A stretch of DNA of 64,000 nucleotides from an uncultured Flavobacteriaceae bacterium (GCA_947501845.1 CANMXP010000009.1:124001-188000), one strand, 5' to 3'; numbered from the stretch's first letter, positions 54,645-62,710 are shown. Program-made: numbers and translations. Notes: generated by a model not told the origin, from the letters alone.

Positions 54645-54779
54645 CAAATTGGAAAAGCAATTAAACAAAAGATAGATTATATCCATAATAACCCAGTTGA
54701 ATATGGTTTTTTAAGTACTCCAATCGACTGAAAATATTCTATTGGTAGAAATTATCAGGGAGACAACACTGTTTTATGA
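54645..54779 (+). pseudogene. REP-associated tyrosine transposase (RAYT) C-terminal relic
   Basis: The plus strand reads IGKAIKQKIDYIHNNPVEYG and FLSTPID, a stop, then KYSIGRNYQGDNTVL and another stop. IDYIHNNPVE and the later YS...NYxGD are the conserved C-terminal signature of RAYT (IS200-like Y1) transposases, which act on REP palindromes. Only about 45 codons remain, with an internal TGA and no start, so the gene is dead. The sequence just upstream (CTCTGCTAGCTCTCGACTCC) may be a REP-type remnant. The rest of the gap to the next gene shows nothing else. Confidence 0.7.
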
Positions 54780-55018
54780 TTGATCCTACTAATCTTATAA
54801 ATTGAGGTTCAAGGTTTTTTGTTATAATAGCTTAGTTTTATAGAAAAAAACTAACTAATATGCTTAATATTTGAAATCAAGGAATTAATACAATAAGGTT
54901 TTCCGTAATCTAACCACCCTTTTTTGTTTTATTGTTGTAGTGATTATAAAAAAACTCATTTCAAGTATTTTAAAACGATTTCATATCTAAAAAATCTTAC
55001 TTCATTAATTCAAAAAAT

Positions 55019-56734
55019 ATGGTAGATAATAACCAAATAGTACTTCAAACTTTAATAGAACAAAATAGAAAAGAATTATACCCTGAATTATCAGCTAATG
55101 ATTATTTTCATTTATTTGTTACAGAGCAAGTAATGAAAGATGCCGAGCTTTCTTACGATGAGATTGAGGAAGGTATTGTTGACAACGGTGGAGATGGAGG
55201 TATAGATTCAATTTATACTTTCGTTAATCAAGAATTGGTACAAAGAGATAGTGAACTTATTGATGGAAAAAGAAATTCTATAATAGATGTTTATATTTTA
55301 CAATCTAAAAATGTAAATAGCTTTGGGGAAACACCAATAGAAAAATGTAATTCTTCTGCCATTGACATATTTGATTTAAACAAATCAATTGACTCATTAA
55401 GAAGCGTATACAACTCTGACTTATTGGCAAATGTGAAAGTTTTCAGAAACCAGTATCTCCATTTAGCTTCAAAATTCCCTATTCTTAGATTTCATTACTT
55501 CTATGTCACAAAAGGTCCAGAAATCCATCCAAATGTTAAAAGAAAAGTTGATGTCTTAGTTAGTTCAATCAAAAGTCATTTTGATAAAGCCGAGGTATTA
55601 TTTGATTTTGTAACAGCTAAAAAACTTATTGATTTTTCAAGAAAAGAACAGTTAAGAAGTAAAGATGTCGTACTAAACGACAACCCTATTTCAACTCAAG
55701 ATGGTGGATATATTGCCATTGTTCCAATAAAAAATTATTTTGATTTTATCACAGATGAAAATGATAATCTAATAAGATATTTTTTTGATGCAAATATTAG
55801 AGATTATCAAGTTAATGTTGATGTAAATAAAGAGATCAGAAAAACATTAATTAATCAAAATTCGAGTGAAGATTTTTGGTGGTTAAATAATGGAGTTACA
55901 ATCACTGCAATAGATGCAACTTTTGCAAGTAAAAAACTTCATATAGAGGATCCACAAATTGTTAATGGTCTCCAAACATCCTTCGAAATTCATAAATATT
56001 TCACAGATAACAAAATTGAAATAGAAAATAGAAATGTGTTATTAAGAGTTATTAAAGTTCAAGATGAAAAAAGTCGATTAAATGTAATCAAAGCCACTAA
56101 TAGTCAGACTAATATTCCTCCTGCTTCATTAAGAGCAACCGATCCTATTCATAGAGATATAGAAGACTTCTTATTTTCAAAAGGTTACTACTACGATCGA
56201 AGAAAAAATTACCATAAAAATCAAGGAAAACCTGTAAACAAAATTATTAGTATTCCTTATTTAGCACAAATAATCACTGGAGTATATAATCAAAAACCTG
56301 ACTATGCAAGAGCGAGACCGTCTACACTAATAAAAAATAACAATGACTATCAAAATATTTTCAAGGATAGTCTATCATTAGAAATGTACCATAAAGGAAT
56401 CCTTATCCAAAAGAAAGTTGAAGCTCTTCTAAAAGAGTATGATAGTCCTAAATTATCTAGACCCCAAATTGGAGATATAAAATTTCATGTTGCCATGTAT
56501 GCCACTTCTATCCTTTGCAATAAATTAAAACCAACATCTGACGACATTGGAAAAATTGACATTAATACCATGACAGGTGAATTAGTTACAAATGCAATTC
56601 AAAACACATATATAGTTTACGATGCTATGGGAGGGACAAATTCAGTTGCTAAAGGGAATGAGTTTGTAAAAGAAGTATTAGAACAAGTTCAAAACGAATT
56701 AAAGGAAAAAATGAAAACAAAATTAAACGTATAA
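55019..56734 (+). CDS. AIPR family (abortive infection phage resistance) protein
   Basis: 571 residues. The AIPR core is clear: DFWWLNNGVTITAI, DPQIVNGLQTSFEIHKYF, VIKATNSQTNIPPASLRA and DIEDFLFSKGYYYDRRKN. The N-terminal 100 residues carry NGGDGGIDSIY (Asp near 63) and VYILQSKN (Q95/K97), arranged like the D...QxK site of a PD-(D/E)XK nuclease, so a nuclease-type N-terminus is likely. AIPR proteins occur in phage-defence loci, often with restriction enzymes or helicases; here it stands alone, followed 210 bp later by a NACHT gene. A REP-like element sits just behind it. Defence role is inferred from family and neighbourhood. Confidence 0.88.
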   Translation: MVDNNQIVLQTLIEQNRKELYPELSANDYFHLFVTEQVMKDAELSYDEIEEGIVDNGGDGGIDSIYTFVNQELVQRDSELIDGKRNSIIDVYILQSKNVNSFGETPIEKCNSSAIDIFDLNKSIDSLRSVYNSDLLANVKVFRNQYLHLASKFPILRFHYFYVTKGPEIHPNVKRKVDVLVSSIKSHFDKAEVLFDFVTAKKLIDFSRKEQLRSKDVVLNDNPISTQDGGYIAIVPIKNYFDFITDENDNLIRYFFDANIRDYQVNVDVNKEIRKTLINQNSSEDFWWLNNGVTITAIDATFASKKLHIEDPQIVNGLQTSFEIHKYFTDNKIEIENRNVLLRVIKVQDEKSRLNVIKATNSQTNIPPASLRATDPIHRDIEDFLFSKGYYYDRRKNYHKNQGKPVNKIISIPYLAQIITGVYNQKPDYARARPSTLIKNNNDYQNIFKDSLSLEMYHKGILIQKKVEALLKEYDSPKLSRPQIGDIKFHVAMYATSILCNKLKPTSDDIGKIDINTMTGELVTNAIQNTYIVYDAMGGTNSVAKGNEFVKEVLEQVQNELKEKMKTKLNV

Positions 56735-56744
56735 CACATACCCT

Positions 56745-56792
56745 CCGCTAGCTCCCTGCTGGTAACAGTTTGCAACTGGCACAAAAAAAAGC
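56745..56792. repeat. REP-like palindromic element
   Basis: CCCTCCGCTAGCTCCCTGC and the palindrome CAGTTTGCAACTGG resemble the REP elements acted on by RAYT transposases. A dead RAYT relic lies 2 kb upstream. The element sits just after the AIPR gene and just before the first promoter module copy. Confidence 0.45.
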
Positions 56793-56816
56793 AAGTTGGT
56801 TCTTTGTCTTACACAA

Positions 56817-56917
56817 ATGTTGATTTTGTAAAAATTTTCAACTAAATTCGTTCTTGATTGCCGACAGGTAGATAACAACAATAAAATTCATTGAAATGGA
56901 ATTTTATCTTTGCATTA
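56817..56917 (+). promoter_or_regulatory. Promoter module, copy 1 (before the NACHT gene)
   Basis: A roughly 100-bp block with AAAATTTTCAACTAAATTCG, GCCGACAGGTAG, and CATTGAAATGGAATTTTATC with an exact -7 TATCTTTG (56905-56912). The same block recurs at about 60197-60304 and 60904-60990 with about 80% identity by eye. Each copy lies 26-39 bp before a start codon. No -33 TTG stands at the classic distance. Confidence 0.6.
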
Positions 56918-56946
56918 GGTGTAATTTCAAACAATTCTAAAATTTA

Positions 56947-58797
56947 ATGATTGACATAGAAACAATATTTACACAAGTTTTATTTAAAAACCTAATTGAT
57001 AAAGGCATCAAAGGAGTCGACTCATTCTTTGAAAAGCAACTAACAAATATTAATTCTAAAGCAAAAAAGAAATTAAAAACAGAAGAGTTTAACTTTTTCA
57101 AAGAAAATTATGACCTTGATATTTCTGAATCTACTGTCATTACACATATCAAAAATAATTTAAATGCTGCTATAACTTGGTCTAATGAAATAAACTTTAG
57201 CACAGCTATATCTTCTAAAAAATTGAAAAATATTTTCGTAGATATAGATTTATATCTTTCCCCTTTAAAAACACGTTTTGATACAGATGAGGAAACGGAT
57301 AAAATAAGTAGCAAAAAATTCTTAAAAGAATTTCAAAAAAACAAAATAGTTTATGGAGGAGCTGGTGCTGGTAAAACGACTTTAATTAAAAAGGTATTTA
57401 ACGATTATCTAATAAATCATATAGAATTCGATTTTTCCTTCCCTCTTGTTATTAGGTTTAGAGAACTAGATTATGAAAATCATATCAGTCAAAAATCATT
57501 TGGACTATTCAAAATATTGGTTGATTTACTTGGAATCCATATAAAATTCCCAGTTGAATATATTGACGATTTTGGATTTGAATATTATAATTTACTTAAA
57601 AATACTGTTATATCATTCTTTAACGAGAGTAAAGTCCTTCTTATAGCGGATGGATTTGATGAAATTCCTGATACTGAATTAAAATCTAGAATTGAAAAAG
57701 AATTTCAAGAATTATCCTTAAATCTTGTTGACTCAAAGTTTATTTTGACATCAAGAAGTAATGATTTTTTGTTGCAACTAACTAATACAAATACCTATGA
57801 AATTTGCCCTCTAAATGACCGACAAATAAAATCATTAATTGGTAAATGGATTACAAATAGAAAAAAATCCAAAGACCTGTTTGACAAAATTAAAGATTCA
57901 CCATATTATGATACTACAATGAGACCACTTACTTTGTCTCATTTATGTGCTATTTATGAGAGAAAAAAAACTATCCCACCAAAACCAAGATATATTTATG
58001 ATTTTGTTTTAAACCTTTTATTGGAGGCTTGGGACCAACAAAGAAGTATTGTAAGACCATCAAAATATGCTGACTTTTATATTGAAAAGAAAAAAGAATT
58101 TTTAGCTCATTTATCATATTGGCTCTCATTTCATTTAGGTAGGAACGTGTTCAGTAGTGATGACATTCGTAAATGTTACAACAAAATTTATAAAAGCCAT
58201 AATTTGCCAAGTTCACAAGCAAAAAAAGTTGTAACTGAGTTAGAAAATCATACTGGTATTTTTGTTCAAACAGGTTATAATTCTTATCAATTTTCTCATA
58301 AGTCATTACAAGAATTTTTAACAGCAAAATATTTGAGCGCTTCACCACGAATTCCTGAAGTAAAGGTGTTAAAAAACTTACCTAATGAAACAGCAATATT
58401 AATGTGTTTATCAACACATCCTAACTATTATTTTGAAGTTTTAAACAAAAATTTCAAACACTTTGACGAGCATTTTTGGGGTGTACTTTTTAATAGACTT
58501 ATAGAAGAAAAACCCGACTTTGATGAAAGTCCTGGAGCTATCGTTTTCTTTTTAAATAATATATGGCATCAGAGAGATTTAGTTTTCAAAAAGGCATTTC
58601 TTAAATTACTAGAAATTACTAATTTAAAAATTGGATTCAATGTATTTTTTAAACTCTACGATGCAAATGGAACTTTTGATGATTGCTCATCATACATATA
58701 CAATGATATAAAAATTCCATTATCAGAAAGGAATTATTACCCTACTCAAATTTATATTGATAATGAAATATCTGAAACAATAAAAAATTTCACCTAA
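56947..58797 (+). CDS. NACHT-domain NTPase (bNACHT-type antiphage candidate)
   Basis: 616 residues. The STAND core is complete: Walker A VYGGAGAGKTTLIKKVF at about 135-151, Walker B VLLIADGFDEIPD near 230-241 with the DGFDE pattern of NACHT proteins, and the sensor LTSRSND. It is followed by winged-helix-type sequences (MRPLTLSHLCAIYERK; PRYIYDFVLNLLLEAW) and FVQTGYNSYQFSHKSLQEFL. Residues 1-130 form an unassigned helical effector-like domain; after about 460 only 155 residues remain, without LRR, TPR or WD repeats, so this is a short type with a C-terminal sensor-like segment. Bacterial NACHT proteins protect against phages. It has its own promoter module, and its stop codon lies within a repeat. 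Confidence 0.9.
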   Translation: MIDIETIFTQVLFKNLIDKGIKGVDSFFEKQLTNINSKAKKKLKTEEFNFFKENYDLDISESTVITHIKNNLNAAITWSNEINFSTAISSKKLKNIFVDIDLYLSPLKTRFDTDEETDKISSKKFLKEFQKNKIVYGGAGAGKTTLIKKVFNDYLINHIEFDFSFPLVIRFRELDYENHISQKSFGLFKILVDLLGIHIKFPVEYIDDFGFEYYNLLKNTVISFFNESKVLLIADGFDEIPDTELKSRIEKEFQELSLNLVDSKFILTSRSNDFLLQLTNTNTYEICPLNDRQIKSLIGKWITNRKKSKDLFDKIKDSPYYDTTMRPLTLSHLCAIYERKKTIPPKPRYIYDFVLNLLLEAWDQQRSIVRPSKYADFYIEKKKEFLAHLSYWLSFHLGRNVFSSDDIRKCYNKIYKSHNLPSSQAKKVVTELENHTGIFVQTGYNSYQFSHKSLQEFLTAKYLSASPRIPEVKVLKNLPNETAILMCLSTHPNYYFEVLNKNFKHFDEHFWGVLFNRLIEEKPDFDESPGAIVFFLNNIWHQRDLVFKKAFLKLLEITNLKIGFNVFFKLYDANGTFDDCSSYIYNDIKIPLSERNYYPTQIYIDNEISETIKNFT

Positions 58798-58985
58798 CAA
58801 TGGTGTAATTAATACGGGTTTTGGTGCTTAACCCAAAGTTTAGAGCTTTAAACAAAGTCCTCCAAATCTTTTGATTTGGCTTTAAAATGAAAAGATAAAA
58901 CAAAATAAAAAGTTTTGGCTAAGTGCCAGTCCGAAAGTTCAGTTCTCTGAATCCCCACACTAACCATAGCCGAGCTGCTAAACGA
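58792..58985 (+). repeat. attC-like imperfect inverted repeat J
   Basis: The left box ACCTAAC fits the RYYYAAC consensus and includes the stop codon of the NACHT gene. The arm continues AATGGTGTAATTAATACGGG; the interior has CCAAATCTTTTGATTTGG, an inner hairpin also found in repeats B and G; the right arm is a degraded CCCCACACTAACCATAGC. The element fills most of the gap before the XRE gene. Confidence 0.5.
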
Positions 58986-59068
58986 ACACTCCTAGTTAAC
59001 ATTAAAAAATCTTCGATGCTCCAGATAGTGTTAATAAAATAAGACAATTACTTTAAATCGCTTATTTT

Positions 59069-59386
59069 TCAGCTCTTTTTAAGCCCTATAAACTTATCAA
59101 TATCATCATCCGTAACTAAATCGTATATTTTTGCGAAGTCATTTAATTTATATCCCATAGCTTCTATTATTAAAATTAATGTCGTCGTACTGGGAACGGA
59201 TTTTGCATTAAATGTATCAGAAACTGTTGCTTTTCTAATATCTGCATTTAAAGCAATTTGGTTGTAGCTTTTAGCGATTTCATCAATATTATCACCTTCT
59301 TGACCAAAGTCCTTACTTGTAATTATGAGCTTATTTAAGCTAATCGCAATCTTGAAACGAATATGCTGGGTAGATTCATTTTTCAT
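59069..59386 (-). CDS. XRE-family HTH regulator
   Basis: About 105 residues from the ATG (MKNESTQHIRFKIA); a TTG nine codons upstream would place the start inside a palindromic operator. The HTH is in the middle (YNQIALNADIRKATVSDTFN; KSVPSTTTLILIIEAMGY), preceded by a charged helical extension and followed by YDLVTDDDIDKFIGLKKS. A perfect inverted repeat directly upstream suggests that it represses its own gene. It lies between attC-like repeat J and a long structured element, with NACHT and AIPR genes on the other strand. Confidence 0.82.
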   Translation of the reverse strand: MKNESTQHIRFKIAISLNKLIITSKDFGQEGDNIDEIAKSYNQIALNADIRKATVSDTFNAKSVPSTTTLILIIEAMGYKLNDFAKIYDLVTDDDIDKFIGLKKS

Positions 59387-59411
59387 CAACGCAATTAACC
59401 ATTTAGAAAAC

Positions 59412-59445
59412 AAAATATCGGTACGCTTTGACGTACCGATATTTT
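59412..59445. promoter_or_regulatory. Palindromic operator upstream of the XRE gene
   Basis: AAAATATCGGTACG and CGTACCGATATTTT are perfect 14-bp inverted arms around CTTTGA, 26 bp upstream of the XRE start codon. The inner sequence gives a -7-like ATATTTTG on the minus strand, so the palindrome covers the promoter. This is the classic arrangement for an autorepressor binding site. Confidence 0.65.
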
Positions 59446-59541
59446 TATATATATTTGACTAAATATCTATTTATTTAGATACTATTTAAATAAATTTGCG
59501 AAAGTACTTCTAATAAAATTAGACGCATTCGCTTAGAATCT

Positions 59542-59652
59542 CGTTTCATAAAACTGGTAATTTTTAACGCACGAGATGATAAGTAAGATGCTCACGTCTT
59601 TGGGCGTGAGCTCACTTATTCGTGTGTAAGGTATACCAGTACCTATGAAACG
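59542..59652. other. Long multi-stem hairpin (unidentified structured element)
   Basis: Nested inverted segments line up in order over 111 bp: CGTTTCATA/TATGAAACG, ACTGGTA/TACCAGT, CGCACGA/TCGTGTG, ATAAGT/ACTTAT and GCTCACG/CGTGAGC around a TCTTTGGG loop, separated by short bulges. Nothing coding-like is seen within it. It could be a structured RNA, a mobile-element end or a DNA cruciform; it lies just past the stop of a coding relic on the minus strand. Confidence 0.6.
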
Positions 59653-59763
59653 TTTAAGTTGAGTTCCACGCCTTTTTCGTTTCCATACAATAAGGCGCCA
59701 GGTGTTAAACTTGTTTCAATACCCATCAACTAAGGCATGCCAAAATTGAGTTTCACCAACCTA
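59643..59763 (-). pseudogene. Possible coding relic on the minus strand
   Basis: On the minus strand the frame reads VKLNFGMP, a TAG, then LMGIETSLTPGALLYG and NEKGVELNLNVS before TAG. The residue pattern looks like a natural protein C-terminus, but it has an internal stop and no clear N-terminal part. I do not recognise the family. It ends where the long hairpin begins, so the hairpin may have been its terminator or a neighbour's end. Confidence 0.3.
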
Positions 59764-59774
59764 AAATATACTCT

Positions 59775-60098
59775 ATGGAAAAAACAGAAGTATTACCAGA
59801 CAGTTTTATACTACCCCTTTACGGTATTATTGCCACATTAATTGTACTTATAGATAAATCTGAGCTAAAAAACAATGTTAAAACACATTGCAAAACAGGC
59901 TTAAAGGTTATGGGTATTATTTACGCAGACAAGAGCTACAATACGGGCACACATCTTTTATACCAAAAAGAGTACGATGGGTTTTTTACCATCTTCCCCA
60001 TTGCGTATTTTAACAATAGGGAACTCATTTCTGCAAATACCATAGTTATAAATATAGAGCTGTGCGTTAAAACCAACAGCATTGCCGCTGTAGTTTAG
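59775..60098 (+). CDS. Hypothetical 107-residue protein
   Basis: Not recognised. Residues 11-28 (FILPLYGIIATLIVLID) form one hydrophobic segment, followed by a basic stretch (KSELKNNVKTHCKTGLK) and beta-type sequence to the end. No promoter is apparent, and the 360 bp upstream hold the XRE operator, the long hairpin and the minus-strand relic. The reading frame might be accidental, as the opposite strand is also open in part; I list it with low confidence. Confidence 0.35.
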   Translation: MEKTEVLPDSFILPLYGIIATLIVLIDKSELKNNVKTHCKTGLKVMGIIYADKSYNTGTHLLYQKEYDGFFTIFPIAYFNNRELISANTIVINIELCVKTNSIAAVV

Positions 60099-60106
60099 TG
60101 GTGCAA

Positions 60107-60304
60107 AATATCTGCTCAGCTAATAAGTTGATGTGTAGAATTAATTTTAGCGACCAAGGTTAAAGCACTTAGCAAAAGCTGAGCGGTTTTTTGTATAATG
60201 TAGATATTGACTTTGTGAAATTTTCAACTAACTTCGTTCCTGCCTGCCGACAGATAGGTAACAACCGATAAAATGCATTGAAATGGAATTTTATCTTTGT
60301 ATTA
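60107..60304 (+). repeat. attC-like/promoter module, copy 2
   Basis: Two joined parts that recur in the same order in copy 3. The first is a degraded hairpin region (ATATCTGCTCAGCTAATAAG to GCTGAGCGGTTTTTTGTATA); the second, from about 60197, is the shared promoter block with AAATTTTCAACTAACTTCG, GCCGACAGATAGG and GGAATTTTATC plus an exact -7 TATCTTTG (60292-60299), 39 bp before the DoxX-like start codon. Confidence 0.6.
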
Positions 60305-60337
60305 GCAAACATTTAGACAAAGCATACTGATAAAATT

Positions 60338-60709
60338 ATGACTGAACAAAAAGCAGAAAAATTCTTAAGCAGAATATTAATTTGGTTACCTTCATTAGCA
60401 ATAACACTTTTCTACGTTCCTAATGCTTTGGACAAATTGCTTGACCCTAATCAGACAGGAAAAATTGTGGAAAGCAGTGCTGTAATGATTACAGCTGGAA
60501 TTTTTATTTTGATTGCTACAGCTCTATTCTTGTACAACAAAACAATGCTGATTGGAACATCAATGTTGGTTTTATATATGACTTTTATTGTATTAATTCA
60601 TATGTATAAAGGAAAACCATCTGAAATCGTAATTCTGATTCTTATATCGACCATTTTTGCTTCATATATTAGACAGCCAAAATTATTTCATAATAAGAAA
60701 GAAAAATAA
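60338..60709 (+). CDS. DoxX-like four-helix membrane protein
   Basis: 123 residues with four membrane helices (LIWLPSLAITLFYVPNALDK; SAVMITAGIFILIATALFLY; LIGTSMLVLYMTFIVLIHMY; IVILILISTIFASYI). YVPNALDKL, the short GKIVESS loop and the I.IH..KG.P segment agree with the DoxX/MauE-type family. Members are small inner-membrane proteins of mostly unknown role, some in thiosulfate or redox metabolism. Its own module supplies the promoter, and another module copy follows, so it forms a complete promoter-gene-repeat unit. Confidence 0.75.
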   Translation: MTEQKAEKFLSRILIWLPSLAITLFYVPNALDKLLDPNQTGKIVESSAVMITAGIFILIATALFLYNKTMLIGTSMLVLYMTFIVLIHMYKGKPSEIVILILISTIFASYIRQPKLFHNKKEK

Positions 60710-60792
60710 AAAAAGATTAAACGGACTGAATTCCTATCTAAAAAACGATTGAAAGTTAAAACGAGAATGGAAATCGGCATAATAGCAAAAGC

Positions 60793-60990
60793 AGGCAACA
60801 CCGTATATGAAAAGTATCTGCTTAACTAATAAGCTGATACGTAGAATTAATTTTAGCAACCAAACTTAAAGCCACTTAGCAAAAGCTGAATGTTTTTTTG
60901 TATAATGTCGTTGTTGGTTTTGTGAAATTTTCAACTTACTTAGTTTAACAACTAGTAAAATGCATTGAAACGGAATTTTATCTTTGTATT
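60793..60990 (+). repeat. attC-like/promoter module, copy 3
   Basis: The left arm CAGGCAACACCGTATATGAA and the right arm TTGTATAATGTCGTTGTTGG (ending 60917) can pair around CAACA/TGTTG and TATA. Inside is a near-perfect hairpin GTATC.GCTTA/TAAGC.GATAC (60814-60840). The promoter block with -7 TATCTTTG (60979-60986) follows directly, 31 bp before the next start codon. Copy 2 matches along the whole length. Confidence 0.6.
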
Positions 60991-61016
60991 AAACAAACAC
61001 GCAATTACAAAATAAA

Positions 61017-61742
61017 ATGAAATCAGGAAATTACATTAATCATGGGTTTAATTATTTTCAAAACTTCTTTAATGAAGAGGAGCTTTCTCTAATTGAGTCA
61101 ATAATAATTAAGTTTCATAATTCTTGGTTAAATGAAAACCAAGAATCTTATTCAAAAGGAGCTATAAATAGTCATAGTCTTACGTCTTCAAAAAGTTTGA
61201 GTAAACAAGAAAAGAAAACATTATTTGACTTTATATCTTCGAACAAACTGATAAATCTCATAGAATTTGATAATCCAAGATTTCTGAATACTCAACTTTT
61301 TTTCGACCCAAATAATTTGAATCAGAACAACTATTGGCATAGAGACATTCAGTATACGGGAATAAGTGAAAAAGACCAAAAAAAGGCAATAAAAACTCAA
61401 AATGTAATTCACTTTAGAGTACCTTTTAAAAAAGAACCTGGGATTGAATTAGTACCTGGGACACATAGAGAGTGGGATTCTACAGAAGAATATCAGGTTA
61501 GAAATTCACTAAATAACAAAAAACCAAATGAGTCTCTTAAAAAAGGGAAATTAATAGAATTGAAAAGAACTGATTTATTAATCTTTTCTGCAAATATGAT
61601 TCATAGAGGAATTTATGGGAATAATAGATTATCATTTGATGTTATCTATTGTGACAACGATCCTAAAATATTAAAATTCAGAGATAAAAATAATTTACCC
61701 GTAGAATTAGAGAAGGTTAAAAACTCTGAAATATTTAAATAA
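61017..61742 (+). CDS. Phytanoyl-CoA dioxygenase (PhyH)-family protein
   Basis: 241 residues, an Fe(II)/2-oxoglutarate-type fold. The metal ligands are visible: NYWHRDIQY (His-x-Asp near residue 105), and MIHRGIYGNNRLSFDVIY near 200 with the second His and the Arg that binds 2-oxoglutarate; IELVPGTHREW is the usual loop. No signal peptide. The substrate could be a lipid, an amino acid or a natural product. It sits between module copy 3 and repeat M, again one gene per unit. Confidence 0.85.
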   Translation: MKSGNYINHGFNYFQNFFNEEELSLIESIIIKFHNSWLNENQESYSKGAINSHSLTSSKSLSKQEKKTLFDFISSNKLINLIEFDNPRFLNTQLFFDPNNLNQNNYWHRDIQYTGISEKDQKKAIKTQNVIHFRVPFKKEPGIELVPGTHREWDSTEEYQVRNSLNNKKPNESLKKGKLIELKRTDLLIFSANMIHRGIYGNNRLSFDVIYCDNDPKILKFRDKNNLPVELEKVKNSEIFK

Positions 61743-61747
61743 ACTGT

Positions 61748-61822
61748 ACCTAACAAGATATATAAGAAATTGAAAAAATTCTAAAACAAATTCACAACTT
61801 TTCATACACAAAACCGTCGTGT
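61748..61822 (+). repeat. attC-like imperfect inverted repeat M
   Basis: Left box ACCTAAC fits RYYYAAC exactly; the arm AAGATATATAAGAAATTG pairs loosely with CAACTTTTCATACACAAAAC, ending GTCGTGT. A short element (75 bp) that starts 5 bp after the PhyH stop codon. The right-end motif ATACACAAAACCGTCGTGTAT is shared with repeat N. Confidence 0.5.
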
Positions 61823-61922
61823 ATAATTATCGACGTCATAAACCGATTAACTTTCCAAGCTAATGCTCTTTTTTTAAAGAATTTTAATCCTAAAAGTTTG
61901 CCCGAATAAAATTATAAAATTT

Positions 61923-62615
61923 TTAGTTTCGGTTTTCACTAACTCCTTGCACATTAACCCCCTTAGTTAAAAACCATATTCCGAAAACAAGTTCAAATAA
62001 TGCTCCTGGTGCCATTAACAGCATCAAGTTTTCAGGAAAATTAGGAAGTAATAGCCGAAGACCAAAGCAAAACACCATTGATATGTATGTAAATACCCCC
62101 CAATAACCTAACCACTTAGGGATGTATGAAGAAAATGTGAGCAAATACAAAAATATCGTTGCTCCAATACCCATCAAGATAAAATGTATATCCCAACCTA
62201 AATTTCCTATATCAAAAAACATGGTAACCCACCAATTCGATTCTACATCACTAAATATGTTTGCTTTAGTACTTTTTAGTACCACCATGGGGATAAGAGT
62301 GAATAAAACGACAACAAAACCTATAATAGTTTCTCCAAACCTAAAAATAAAAGCAAGTTTAGCAAGATTTTTATTGACTGATTTCGTAACCAAATATAAG
62401 GAAAGTGCCATCCACATTACCAACAGAAACATTACGATATCCAACATTTGAGCAGCCCTGAATTGGAATTCAGATTCAAGCAGCGTTTGTGGATTATAAA
62501 CACCCGATTTGACAATGAAGTTATTGATTAACCCAATTATTGTGGTTATAACATATGTAATACCAACGTACTTTGCTTGTAATTGAATTTTAGAAATCTC
62601 TGTTTTAATTAGCAT
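61923..62615 (-). CDS. DUF4386 family membrane protein
   Basis: 230 residues with about six membrane helices (KYVGITYVITTIIGLINNFIV; MLDIVMFLLVMWMALSLYLV; IGFVVVLFTLIPMVVL; LGWDIHFILMGIGATIFLYL; YWGVFTYISMVFCFGLRLLL; LMAPGALFELVFGIWFL). The order QAKYVGITYVITTIIG, a polar turn NLGWDIHFIL, YIPKWLGYWG and the final APGALFELVFGIWFL follow the DUF4386 pattern. Function unknown. It is the only minus-strand gene between repeats M and N. Confidence 0.8.
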   Translation of the reverse strand: MLIKTEISKIQLQAKYVGITYVITTIIGLINNFIVKSGVYNPQTLLESEFQFRAAQMLDIVMFLLVMWMALSLYLVTKSVNKNLAKLAFIFRFGETIIGFVVVLFTLIPMVVLKSTKANIFSDVESNWWVTMFFDIGNLGWDIHFILMGIGATIFLYLLTFSSYIPKWLGYWGVFTYISMVFCFGLRLLLPNFPENLMLLMAPGALFELVFGIWFLTKGVNVQGVSENRN

Positions 62616-62710
62616 ATCTTACGTTTTACATTTAAGACGAGATAGAATGAAATATGTTACCCTAAATTAGAGTTTAAAATGTATCAAGTAAATTTGAAAT
62701 AAAAACGACA

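Noticed and set aside
54645-54779. A functional transposase
   Set aside because: Only the C-terminal part remains and it has an internal stop; the catalytic tyrosine and HUH regions are absent.
59542-59652. A tRNA or tmRNA
   Set aside because: No cloverleaf, no CCA end, no GGTTCRA T-loop; the element is one extended hairpin.
59542-60098. A retron (msr-msd hairpin with a reverse transcriptase)
   Set aside because: The long hairpin is suggestive, but no reverse transcriptase frame (YADD motif) lies nearby.
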